A DNA stretch of 64,000 bases from Acheta domesticus. Its lineage: Eukaryota; Arthropoda; Insecta; Orthoptera; Gryllidae. The notes under the pieces were generated by a model. That model was not told the origin of the DNA. It did no database searches and worked only from the letters and a program-made list of their open reading frames with translations. This document shows positions 47,582 through 57,985 of the stretch, piece after piece. The translations under genes and the position numbers were made by a program. The stretch's first letter is position 1; every line of letters begins with the position of its first letter. Location: assembly GCA_031308135.1 (NCBI GenBank), contig JAHLJT010009436.1, positions 139,026,303 through 139,090,302 of the forward strand. Reading direction: 5' to 3'.

Positions 47582-50151
47582 AAAGGGTCCCCCCCGATAA
47601 GATGGTAAAAAGTTCCCCTCAACCAAATTACATATGAGTGGTTACACTATAATTCTAACATAAAAATAATATTTTTGAAAGGTTTCGTAGCCTCCGTCCT
47701 ACCACCCACACCCCTATACAGCCAAAAACGTGTTTTTTTAATTTCAATTTTTTTCGACAACTGAACACTATTTTATCAGACTGAAAAAATATGATAAATA
47801 AGAACACAACTTGGACTATCAGAAAAATATTTTTCAATATTTTCTCAGGCCCAAATTCAAAAACAAAAAAATATTTTCGAAAAAAAATATAAAGAAATAT
47901 TTTTTACTGTGTCTTAGAAGCCTGGAACAGGCTCGAAAAAAAATGTCAAAGGTTCCTCTTCACACACAAATTGTTGTGTATTTTTTTCAGATTTTTCCGA
48001 TTACTGGGCTGCAGTTAAAAAAATAAAAACCATTTTCCCGCCTTTAAAACACCTGGACTTTCAATATACTTTGAAACTGACTGCAACGGTTCTCTGCATT
48101 TATTTTAGTGTTTATTATACATTTGTATACATTGCTGTATCACCCAATAAAGTTTTGATTTTGGAATATACTTACGAAGTATCATTTTTAAAGCTTTCTA
48201 ATCGTTTGCATAAGTAATCGTATGCGACGGAAAGACGATAGTTTTGGCAATTTATAAGAAACAATCGACACAAGACCTTGTAAGTGTGATACTGGTGGAT
48301 AAAGAATTACACCCCATCCTACATCAAACAGATTTTAGAAGAAAAAATAGAAGTTTGCAGATTATGACATACAAAAAAAGATTATTGCAACACACATTAT
48401 AATGGTAAATAACTCGGAAGCGATGCTTCCTAGGTCTTTTAAACCATGTTTGCTTGTCTCATGGGGACACGCCTTTTTTTTTTAGAACAAGTAAATTCTA
48501 ACACACATGTTTTGGGGGACGGGTAGATGACAAATGGGGAAATGATAAGGGACATTTCGTGTGCAGTATAGATGGGGGACAGTGGGGAAGTAAAGGGGAA
48601 CATGTTAGGCCCCGATTATGTTGTTGGGATGTATTTTTCAAAATACCACTTTCATGATCGTCCCATTTTACAATTTTCCATATTAGTTCTTTTGGGTGCG
48701 CCTTTTCCGTAGCACAGATGGTCAGAAAAGAGAAGCCGATATCAATGTAAAATTAAATTGAAGAAAAATACTGAAATTATCTTTCACGATAAAATTAACG
48801 GGACTATTTTATTTTCTACGAATTTTTATCTCAACGCTCAGCAATATTGGAATGAATTCTCTCGCACAGTACCGGGTCTATAATGCCGTAAACTACTTTT
48901 CGGGGGATGAGCGTTTGCAGTTGGGTGCTACATTAAATCAATTTTCAATTTTCGTACAATTATTATTTACAAAGAGCAGAGTTTTCGCACGTGTACAGAT
49001 TGTACGAGTGTCTCCATATTTATACGTATACAAGAACAAATACTTAGGTAAAGGAAAAGACAACTTTTTCTCTAGTCTGAAACAATCTACAGACGTGAGA
49101 CTACAGGCTTCCGCAACCAATGCGTTACTATTTATCTGTCCGGGAGGCGCCGCGTTCTAGGCTCAGTTGCCAACGTTTCAGCTGCTATTCTGTGGCCTTC
49201 CTCCTCAAGCAAGGTTGCACGTGCTTAGGACGCTGCAACTGCCGAACTGCCAAGTGGTTGACTACAAATGTCTTAGTTTTTTTTAAAACTATGACCCAGC
49301 TATTAAAAACATATGAAAAACATTCACAAGCATTCTGAGATGAAGTTTTAAGATTATTTTCGTGCCAGTGTCTGTGCTCTAAGACAAGTAAAACAGTTCT
49401 TGTAAATCTGGGTTTAACCTCTTCCCCTTCATTTTTCCACATGTCCCCCAATTATCCCTCAAATATGACGGAATTATTATTTAATAAACTGCCAAACACT
49501 ATTATCTTTCCTTAGCGTATGATATTCTCATACAAACGATTAGAAAGCTTTAAAAATGATACTTCGTAAGTATATTCCAAAATCAAAACTTTATTGGTAC
49601 ATGTATACAAATGTATAATAAACACTAAAATAAATGCAGAGAACCGTTGCAGTCAGTTTCAAAGTATATTGAAAGTCCAGGTGTTTTAAAGGCGGGAAAA
49701 TGGTTTTTATTTTTTTAACTGCAGCCCAGTAATCGGAAAAATCTGAAAAAAATACACAACAATTTGTGTGTGAAGAGGAACCTTTGACATTTTTTTCGAG
49801 TCTGTTCCAGGCTTTTAAGACACAGTAAAAAATATTTCTTTATATTTTTTTTCGAAAATATTTTTTTGTTTTTGAATTTGGGCCTGAGAAAATATTGAAA
49901 AATATTTTTCTGATAGTCCAAGTTGTGTTCTTATTTATCATATTTTTTTCAGTCTGATAAAATAGTGTTCAGTTGTCGAAAAAAATTGAAATTAAAAAAA
50001 CACGTTTTTGGCTGTATAGGGGTGTGGGTGGTAGGACGAAGGCTACGAAACCTTTCAAAAATATTATTTTTATGTTAGAATTATAGTGTAACCACTCATA
50101 TGTAATTTGGTTGAGGGGAACTTTTTACCATCTTATCAGGGGGAACCCTTT
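47582..50151. mobile_element. 2.57-kb element with 640-bp inverted repeats
   Basis: The left arm (about 47582-48227) and right arm (about 49515-50151) are reverse complements. They differ at only one of about 130 positions in the outer stretch compared, and by a few more elsewhere. The ends read AAAGGGTCCC (left) and AAAGGGTTCC (right, reverse-complemented). The 1.29-kb spacer has a 102-codon plus-strand frame (48852-49160) of no known family and no recognised transposase. No clear target duplication was seen, so the superfamily stays open. It lies 1.5 kb upstream of the first PLIN1 coding exon. Confidence 0.9.
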
Positions 50152-50327
50152 CTGAAGAAAATATAAGGAATGTGATACCAGTAAAGATTTTTTATTTTTC
50201 ATTGATGCTTATAGACTTATTCACTCACAAGAAATCTCATCTTATGTTTGGATACCTTTTGAGGACAGAGTTGTCTGTACATGATTATACCTTTCTCAGT
50301 TCCCTCTTGTTCTCTCTTCCTTTCTAG

Positions 50328-50430
50328 TGATTACACAAGTGCCAAGAATGAAATCTACAGTTCCGTTGTCACTGCTACCAATTCAAGATTCAAAAGGGAC
50401 TCCACAATACCATTTTGTAGACACAGGGTT
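50328..50430 (+). CDS. Candidate exon of an unidentified plus-strand gene
   Basis: A strong polypyrimidine tract and acceptor (TTCTCTCTTCCTTTCTAG) opens a frame reading QVPRMKSTVPLSLLPIQDSK and then GTPQYHFVDTG. It ends either at a consensus donor GTGAGT (50431) or at the overlapping TGA (50432-50434), which is followed at once by AATAAA. I do not recognise the peptide and found no partner exons, so it could be a chance structure. Confidence 0.22.
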
Positions 50431-50434
50431 GTGA

Positions 50435-51439
50435 GTAAAATAAATTTGTAATTGTCAACCTGCTGATCAAGTGCAATGAAGAATACAAAGAAAAGGTAGT
50501 TTCCTTCCACATTAGTTCTAATGTAAATTTTAGAGTTAGAATAAAACTGTGAATCATTTAGTTAATAATTTTTATACTAATTAGTTTTAAATGGTGATTT
50601 TTTTTTGTTGCTTGTGGTTTGCTCCAACTTAGCCAGAATAAATGCCTTTTTCACGTGCCTATTTTAGGTAAAATAAATGCCTGAACTTCTGGGCTCCAGT
50701 GATTATGTTCATTGATACACTTGCTTGCGAACATAAAATATATGTTTCAAACATTTGGTTCATATTTACAATGATAGAAATATTAATGAATAGACAACTG
50801 TTTTTTCTTATTGTTAGTTAAGTCAAGGATAATAATGACTCACTAATTGAGATGTCAATAGCTACTATTACTAATGGATAAATCTTGAATTATTTAGAAT
50901 TAATTATTTGTACATTAACTAACAAATTATTAGATTTGCACCTGACAATCTGTTGAGACAATTAGAAAAAACTAAATATTTACGTCATATGCAACCTGCA
51001 GCACATTCGGTAGGATTTTGGATCTATATCGTTAAATAACTCCTAAACAATGCATTCTAGGGCCTTAAACACTAAAATTTTGAGGCTAAAAGTCTCAAAG
51101 AAACGTTTCTCACGTGGTAATCTACAGATGAGCTCTTCTTGAACATTTTTGTTGGTCCGACGCTTCCTGATATTACCTCACCTGCTCAAAGACGTGCAGA
51201 ATCTGCAAGTAAATGTTAATGAGAGGGACAGACAGCGGCAGAGACGGAGTCACACACAGACAGACAGGGGCAGGGTGAGGGAAGGAGGGAGAGACAGTGC
51301 GAAGGGGATGTGGGAGGGGAAAGAGGGAGATGAAGGGCAGAAAAACGTCTGCCGGGTTTTCCTAGTATTTATTTATTTCTCATTCACGCATCATTCATTA
51401 TTGTTTCATTATATACATAACAATTCTTTCAACTCATTG
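50435..51439. other. A+T-rich DNA, then purine-rich stretch
   Basis: 51220-51345 is strongly purine-rich on the plus strand (GGGACAGACAGCGGCAGAGA and similar). No gene was recognised. Confidence 0.45.
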
Positions 51440-51531
51440 ACACGAATCGCTGTGCCCAAACCGACGGCGCGTTTTGGGAGTCTTTTCGGCCCGCGTGTTC
51501 CGGAGGCGGCGCGGCGCGGGGGCGGGGGCGG

Positions 51532-51565
<34 letters not shown>

Positions 51566-51566
51566 C

Positions 51567-51613
<47 letters not shown>

Positions 51614-51890
51614 CACGGCGCGAGGACGCGAGGACGCGGGCACCGCGGAGCGCCCCCTTGCGTGCCGGATGCGGGGCGGCGCGCGGGGCGGACTTCGCCC
51701 CGCGGGCGAACGGAGGACCCGGCGCCCGGCCCGCACGGGTCATCGCGGCAGCCACCTCGCGCGTGACTCTCCCGTGGCCGTCGCCGCAGCCACCGCCTCG
51801 ACGACGACGACGTGGCGCAACGCAACACAGCCCGACGACCCGTGGCGGGCGGGCTTCCTGCGGTCCGCGGCCTTGCCTTGGATGCAACGC
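51440..51890. promoter_or_regulatory. CpG island; candidate upstream promoter of PLIN1
   Basis: An isolated, extremely G+C- and CpG-rich segment in otherwise A+T-rich DNA, centred on a (GGGCGC)n array. It lies 5.4 kb upstream of the first PLIN1 coding exon, on the side where its untranslated first exon must be. PLIN2 also starts beside a CpG-rich block. Assignment to PLIN1 is inference; it may serve an unrecognised divergent gene. All long frames here are by-products of composition. Confidence 0.4.
51518..51612. repeat. (GGGCGC)n hexanucleotide array
   Basis: About 14 units of GGGCGC, with GGGGGC variants at the left and one GGGCCC interruption. Regular GGG runs with 3-base loops give strong G-quadruplex potential on the plus strand. 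Confidence 0.95.
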
Positions 51891-52004
51891 CTTAGCCGAC
51901 ACGAAATACTCGGCCTAGATTACCAGAAATGTAGAATATACTTGGAGTGTTTAAATACTGGAACTGGTATAGTTTGAAATTATACTACCCATCCACAAAA
52001 CCAC

Positions 52005-52110
52005 CGGCTAAGTATGCCGCAGGGCATCAACTGATGTTAAGTACTGCAGAACCTCTGACTGAGATCCTGATGTTCGAGACCCGACTGTGGCAGGATTTTC
52101 GATACTAGTT
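52005..52110 (+). repeat. Possible tRNA-derived SINE fragment
   Basis: TGTTCGAGACC matches an RNA polymerase III B box, and the segment has G+C-richer, tRNA-like spacing. No acceptor-stem pairing could be drawn, so it is not a tRNA gene. Confidence 0.25.
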
Positions 52111-52154
52111 AGATTGATTGTTAGCTATTGATTGATTGACTGAAACTGCTAGCG

Positions 52155-52350
52155 ACGTTTTCCTCAACCAGGTATCTTCCACCAGCGGGGCACCGCCACA
52201 GCCGGGACAAGCTCTAAAGACTTATCTCCTGGCATGTGTGGTCGTGAAGTGCGTGTGTGTAAGGGGTGGAAGGAAAGATCACGTGCGGTCCGTGGCCCGT
52301 TTGATAGGGTACTGCTCCGGCGTTCGCCTACTATTGAACACTAGCTAGAG
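52155..52350 (+). repeat. Dispersed repeat D, copy 2 (truncated)
   Basis: Plus-orientation fragment sharing AGGTATCTTCCACCAGCGGG, GGCATGTGTGG and CGGTCCGTGGCCCGTTT with copy 1. It is followed at once by an inverted copy. Confidence 0.7.
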
Positions 52351-52359
52351 AGCTATGTC

Positions 52360-52790
52360 GAATTCAGCCGCTGTCTGTAGGAGAATTCTACCGCGCCCGG
52401 CTGGGTCGTTTTCCGTGGTTTCTTCGATCAACACCAGGCGAATGGCGGTGCCGTACCCTAACAAATGGGTCACGGACCGCACGCGCTCTTTCCTTCCTCT
52501 TCCTTGTTCTATCTTCACCCTTACTTCACCAACAGGCACTGTAGTACTAAACAATGTTGGAAGACTAGTCGGGAGCTAAGAGCTTATCCCATCTAAGGCA
52601 ATGCCCCCTCTTGTGGGAGATACCTGGACGGGGAAACCCCGTCCCGGGGAATCTCCGAAAACCCTGGACTTGGAAAGCCGATTTTTAGATCGGCGCCGAA
52701 TCTCACCATCCAGCGGTGAGAAACACTGCCACCTCCCGGGATAAAAACATGCACACTTACGGGACTAATGACCATAGCAGCTGATGCGCG
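52360..52790 (-). repeat. Dispersed repeat D, copy 3 (inverted, most complete)
   Basis: Its reverse complement runs CATTAGTCCCGTAAGTG, GGGAGGTGGCAGTG, GTATCTCCCACAAGAGGGGC and ACGGACCGC-type blocks as in copy 1. It contains a perfect 8-bp stem GGACGGGG-AAA-CCCCGTCC at 52626-52644. With copy 2 it forms a large imperfect palindrome. Confidence 0.7.
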
Positions 52791-53319
52791 CGCGCGCAAA
52801 AGGTGCCGAAGCTCAGAGCAGAAACTGAAATAGAGTTACATTTATTATGTTTTAAATATCCATTTAATTGCTTGTTTTATTGGAATAGAACTAGTCTCAC
52901 CCTAAATTGGTAAACTTTGCAGTAGTGAAGAAGGAAGCACAAAAATGTGTTGATGACCCCACATCCGAATCTCGTCAAAAGTATCTACATCAGTCCCAGG
53001 TTCACACTCGTTAAGACTTCAGGTGTTATTTTAAATTGAGACAATTTTTTGGAACTTCCTATACTACTACAACAGTCTTCGACTTCACAAAATCAGGCAG
53101 TATCATATCTTACAAATGAATGACTTGCTTGAGTAAGAACTTCTCATTATACACGTCAGAAAAAAATAGAAAATTTTAATGCCCCATTACAAGATAGACA
53201 CAATTTACCTAATCTGTGACAATAAACGAATTTGAAAAAGGTAAAAGAAAGGTACTTCATTTTTTCGGCGTGTTTCCTAAAATTGCATTCATGAGATGGC
53301 TATTTTTAAAAACTACCTG
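52791..53319. other. Intergenic DNA, nothing recognised
   Basis: No exon or repeat end was supported. Confidence 0.4.
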
Positions 53320-53572
53320 TAGGGGTGTTTAGAAAGGGGGCAGCTGGGGCAATTTGTCTCAGGCCCCGACTTAATTAGGACCCCTATTTTTTTTTCATCC
53401 AAAAGAAATGAAAGAATATTTACCTCTAATCTAAATTTAACGCAATCAGTTATTTCTGATGCATGGAGAAATTAATTTTATTTGTGAATTGTGGGAGGAG
53501 GAAATGTGTTTAAAATAAGAGGCCCCCTTGGATCAACTGCCCCAGGTCTCTGGTTTTCTCTAGGCGCCCCTA
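53320..53572. mobile_element. hAT-like element B, complete copy, 253 bp
   Basis: Ends TAGGGGTGTTTAGAAA and, reverse-complemented, TAGGGGCGCCTAGAGAAA form terminal inverted repeats; other copies show the ancestral CAGGGG. Flanking octamers ACTACCTG and TCTACCAT agree at five positions in register, compatible with a decayed 8-bp duplication. Non-coding. Confidence 0.7.
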
Positions 53573-55333
53573 TCTACCATGAGTATTCGTAAGGAATGGA
53601 CCCGCTGTCAGTCATCCCAATGACCTCTTCGGGAGCACAGTAACACTGCACAATACCTTACATATTATAATCATTAGGAAACTACATTTGCGGTGACAGA
53701 ACGGCGACGATGGTGGAGGAATGACGGATGTAAGTAGGTAAAATTAAATTAAGGAAGGAAATATTGGAGCACATACAAATAAAATCGAAGGGAAAAAGTG
53801 GCACTGAAGACTTAACTGATCTTTCTGTAAAATTTGTAGTTTCACGTTAAAACACCAGTCATCAAGACATTTCTTTCGAAATTTGTTAATTATACAAGCT
53901 GACAGCAACTCATACCATGTTACTTCCATTGGATTAAAATCAACAGGTAGCCAAAAGCATTTATATGAAATTATTGGAAGTTAATACATTTAATTTTTTC
54001 CAAAAATTACTAATTCATGTAAATGCATTTATATTGATTTTTTTAGAAAAGTCGATAAATTAGTGTCTTTTCATGGCGACTCCTGAGACTTCGCTCGTCT
54101 TTCTCTCCCTAGCAACGTCATTAGTCGTCACGACAATCTAGATTAGTTCATGGAAAACTTCGAAACAGCGAAGCAATTATTCCACCACAAATTCCTCAGG
54201 GTGTGAGTAGGAAGAACAAGGGCAGTAATACGTCACAGGCGATAACGCAATATAACCATTCAAATTTGTCCGTAAGGGCGCTTCTCTATTTTTGAATACT
54301 CATCTATTACACTATTTTGCCTAGACATTATGTTACTTAACATCCCTCTGTCTCGGAAAATACCCTAATTTATACCTTTTCCAGCCAATAAAGTCAGTAG
54401 GAATTTTTCAGTGAGGAATTTGATCGCAAAACACTGGTTTCCCGCTGGATTAGCTTTCAATTTAAATGTACTGCACTGCTCCATGTACGTACTATGCGGG
54501 GTTTAATATGCGAAAAATACTGTCCAATTTTCTGTGGAAGAATGCAATTTTACTTTCTCCGACTTTAAAATGTGTATTTGGACATAGAGAATAATGCATA
54601 AGCATTCAAGGGGACCATTGGTAATTTCGATAGATCATCCTTTGGACTTTGTTATGAAATGAATTGCTGAGCAGATCAGTACTGAGCGTCCGGTTGTTCA
54701 TGACGAGAGTCGATTATCATCCGCTTCATACCACATCATCATATGGTCAAGTTAAAGTGCGACCAGATAATCCCGCTTTTTGGCTTTCTGTCATTATCAT
54801 TCCCACTTTTTCTGGAATTGCGACTTTGCATGAATGACAAAATGCGGAATGAAATACATAATCCAGGTTTAGCTTTGGGATTTTATTAATTTCCGACTTT
54901 TTCAGTCTGTTTTTAGATTCAGATTTGATTCTTAAGTAGACTGCATATCCCTTAAAGTAGAAAACACGAGGAAAACATAAAAAGCTAGTAACGAAACAAT
55001 GTAATAAACAACAAACAATGTAATAATAACGAAATATCATTAATTTAAAGGTACTAAATTAAAGTTTGATGTCGTAATGTTTCTAAATGTTTAACATTAT
55101 TTCTAATTATTTGGTTCGTACTGTACTGTTTCATCAAAACTAGTTTTTCAATAATACTTATAACTATCAAAAACGTACGTTTGTTAACGGAACTTCTAAA
55201 CCTTTGAATATATCTTGTGATGTAACAAATATTGATGTTATTACTTCACAGTGTTGTATTGGTTTATGAATTAGAAACATCTGATTTGCCAAACAAATCA
55301 ATGTCAATATACATAAAAAAGACTCCAAGAAAA
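53573..55333. other. Intergenic DNA, nothing firm
   Basis: 54490-54560 vaguely resembles the 5' block of the Helentron-like family (ATGCGAAAAATACTGTCCAA) but is too diverged to call. Confidence 0.4.
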
Positions 55334-55347
55334 ATATAATCAAGTAA

Positions 55348-56345
55348 TAATAATTAAGAAATGCGCACAAGTGTGCATGGAGTTTACAGTTCAGTCTTCG
55401 GAGCTGAGCTCCGTAATTGTTTTCTTGTTTTCCTTACATGAAAGCACATGATACTTGGTACACTTTTCGTTGCACAGTTTGCACACGCATAGATCACTGG
55501 CGGTGTGATATGTGGTTGTCTTGCAGAGTTTATGGTGGAATCCATGCACCGCTAATCTGTTTACTACACTTCTCATTTCCTGGTTTGGTTTTGTCCAACT
55601 CCTTTCAATCATGGCACTCGTGCCGTAGAAAAGTTCTTCCACCTCTTCTCTCTTCTGTTGTCTTTCCGCTAGCAGTTTGTTGTATGCTGTGGTAGATGGT
55701 AGCAGTAGATTATATCTTAGGTCCTCAATTAGGAAGGGCTCTCTGGTTAATAGATACACGTATCTGGATGGTGTGTATTTTGATACGCCTAGTACTTTCT
55801 TCAGGTACAGTGCCTTGATGTTTTCTAGTACTTTTAGATCTCTTAGTTTCAGGTATTCTCCTATTATGTGGATTCCATATGTTAATATAGGTATTATCTT
55901 TGTTTTGAAAATTTTAATTGCCGTTTCTAGGGATATTTCTCGAATTTGTCTGATGTCTCTCATTGCAGCTATGGCGGCGATTGCTTTTTGTTTTACATGC
56001 TTGTTGAAGGTGGTTCCTGATGTTTGCATGGTAATTCCTAAATATTTGTAGTCATTAACTACTTCGAGTTTTTCGGATCCAATCTTAAGCTTTTCTTTCT
56101 CCGCTACCTTTCCCCCTCTTCTGAAGATCATTAGTGCGCTTTTGCTGATGTTGATTTTCAGTCCGTTTTCCTCGGCCCATGTTGCGAGTTTGTTGAAGCT
56201 ATTTTGTAGATCTTCGTGGTTTTTGGAGGATAAGGCCATGTCGTCGGCATAGAGGTATGCTTTGGTACTTTCTGTGGTTACCGCTTGTATTATATCAGCT
56301 GTTGCGATGTTGTCAATATAATGCGATGCTGTTGCGATGTTGTCG
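55348..56345 (-). mobile_element. 5'-truncated non-LTR retrotransposon with 14-bp target duplication
   Basis: Flanked by identical ATATAATCAAGTAA at 55334-55347 and 56346-56359, which fixes both ends. The 3' UTR after the stop is only about 43 bases and holds a GCACA-AG-TGTGC hairpin. It ends in an A+T stretch without poly(A). The 5' junction carries a 23-bp direct repeat with 30-base period. Confidence 0.88.
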
Positions 56346-56368
56346 ATATAATCAAGTAAACCCTTCAA
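55391..56368 (-). CDS. C-terminal part of a LINE reverse transcriptase
   Basis: An open 325-codon frame that begins in flanking DNA and runs into the element. It starts inside the palm at the catalytic YADD (residues 40-43 of the frame), followed by NGLKINISKSALMIF, KYLGITM, the thumb-like segment and a C-terminal CCHC zinc knuckle (C296, C299, H307, C311). Motifs A and B are missing by truncation, so it cannot polymerise. The protein differs from the CR1/L2-like and R4-like elements in this window; its clade is not certain. Residues 7-26 repeat YIDNIATA twice because of the 5' junction duplication. Confidence 0.82.
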   Translation of the reverse strand: MKGLLDYIDNIATASHYIDNIATADIIQAVTTESTKAYLYADDMALSSKNHEDLQNSFNKLATWAEENGLKINISKSALMIFRRGGKVAEKEKLKIGSEKLEVVNDYKYLGITMQTSGTTFNKHVKQKAIAAIAAMRDIRQIREISLETAIKIFKTKIIPILTYGIHIIGEYLKLRDLKVLENIKALYLKKVLGVSKYTPSRYVYLLTREPFLIEDLRYNLLLPSTTAYNKLLAERQQKREEVEELFYGTSAMIERSWTKPNQEMRSVVNRLAVHGFHHKLCKTTTYHTASDLCVCKLCNEKCTKYHVLSCKENKKTITELSSED

Positions 56369-56884
56369 AGAAATATTTCAAGTAAAATGCTGAGTCAAAA
56401 TTGTGTTCTGTGTCTGCAGATAAACTTTTAGCCTGTCTGCAAGTTGCTTTTGTCCTTCCCTAACAATTGCGTTTCCCCATATCAAGGTCATCAGGAGTTG
56501 CAATGCTCGCGCACCGAAAAACATAACTTTAAAATAGCGGGGTATCTAGAAGTTCAACGAAAATAGATAGGACATTTACCCGACTGATTTTTGCGAAACA
56601 TATTTTCTAAACTGGAAAGATCATATTCAACTTTTGTTTTCTTTTTTGCAGTTTCAGGTTCTGATAGGTATTTGATAAAACAACTACATCTAAAAAACAC
56701 GATAAGTTCATAATTCTCAATTTGAATGGAAATTAGTCAATTTAGGCAGCATCCGGGAATTGTTATAGTAGATAACGCCGTAAAATTGAACGTCCTGATA
56801 TAGTTAAATCGTCCCACTCGTACTATTTCTGTTTTTCCTCTTCCTCGTATTCTTCATTTATAAAAATAGTCATACGATTACTCG
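56360..56884. other. Intergenic DNA, nothing recognised
   Basis: No supportable feature. Confidence 0.4.
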
Positions 56885-57016
56885 TTTAACCGCATACCGC
56901 TTAACCGCATACCGCTTAACCGCTTAACGTATGTGATGTACGTCACGTACGCTTCACGTACGTGGTAATGCACGTACGTGGCTTAACGTGCGTAACGTAC
57001 GCTTAGATTACGTGAC
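56885..57016. repeat. Cluster of ACGTACG/CACGTA palindromes with a 15-bp tandem repeat
   Basis: CCGCATACCGCTTAA occurs twice in tandem, then at least six ACGTAC or CACGTA motifs lie within 90 bases. Each is self-complementary or nearly so. Confidence 0.7.
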
Positions 57017-57599
57017 GCTGGGACGGGTTCCCCACGTGACGTACTGAACTGATATCAATTGTCACTGAATGTTTATTATTGCGCGAAAATATTACATGAA
57101 ACATTTAGATAACTAGAGACCCCCGACTATAATCTCGAAATTAGTGAAGTCATCGTAGAACACGTTTGCCGACGGAACAGCCGAAATTACCCCAGGTGAC
57201 CGAAGTTAAAGCTTTTGACGGTACTTAATTTCAAAGAGTACTAATAATAAGAGTACTAATATTAATAGATGTGCAGAAAAAGTTTTAAGAATTAAATATA
57301 TAAATACAAGGGCTCTCACGGACATAACGTATTCCACAGTCGAATACATGGAAACATATTAAAAATGCATTAGTACTCATTACTTTTCAACGTTCTGCAT
57401 ATCCAAACATTCATCCCATTGGTAGACGAAGACATTGGAGCCCAACATGAAGGAAATTTTGGGTCAATGTTTTTGAAGTCTCGTCCAGAACTTCAACTTG
57501 GCTAAACTTCAATATCGGTTTTTAATTTAATTTCTTCTAAGTTCTTCGTCATAAGCCTGAAAAGATGGAAATCACAGGATTTTAAGAGAAGTCCCAATA
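57017..57599. other. Intergenic DNA, nothing recognised
   Basis: It could hold decayed mariner sequence upstream of the next feature, but none is recognisable. Confidence 0.35.
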
Positions 57600-57985
57600 C
57601 TTCACCGTCTGAGGTGTAGTATAAGTCATCATATGATACGAGAGACAAATCAAACCTCAATGGTTGATACACGCGTCACTCGCACTCCCAAGAAATTTAA
57701 AACCGCTCCATCCGCGAAGAAAATTATGGAGAAGATATTTAGTAAACTAATGAGCACACACGGGAGCGCTTGCGAGACACAATTCGCAGAAAGCGATCTG
57801 AACTTCTCTCCATACGCGTATTACTACTGCACGATAATGCCTATCCACAGACAGCCAACAACTCCCGTGATTTGTTAGCGCTTCTAGTGGGATGAACTCA
57901 TCCTACCTTCAACCTGGTCTTCGCATCCAGTGATTTCCATCAATGAAGAAGCAGTCGAGTTAGGCAAATCAGAACTGATGTGAAA
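57600..57985 (+). pseudogene. Mariner transposase relic
   Basis: Plus-strand pieces match the central mariner transposase. TRTPKKFKTAPSAKKIMEKIF-like sequence (57673-57735) corresponds to the conserved P-K-K-F-K-x-x-P-S-A-x-K block. In another frame, RVLLLHDNAYPQTANNSRDL (about 57817-57876) holds the second catalytic Asp. After a stop, THP is followed by SSDFH (about 57895-57945), the remnant of the third Asp block. Frameshifts and stops make it inactive. It is distinct from the mariner-like relic at 6.7-8.4 kb in orientation and sequence. Confidence 0.75.

Noticed and set aside
48852..49160. 102-codon frame in the spacer of the long inverted-repeat element
   Set aside because: No transposase motif and no second copy to compare; kept only as a note in the element entry.
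51149..51977. Several long overlapping frames rich in Gly-Ala, Arg-Ala or Pro-Arg on both strands
   Set aside because: They are produced by the (GGGCGC)n array and high G+C, which removes stop codons in every frame. No domain or start context was seen.
52019..52100. Possible tRNA gene
   Set aside because: A B-box match exists but no acceptor or anticodon stem could be formed; called only as a possible SINE.
54480..54560. Possible ninth Helentron-like fragment
   Set aside because: Only loose similarity to the 5' block; no GTCY run or 3' terminus.
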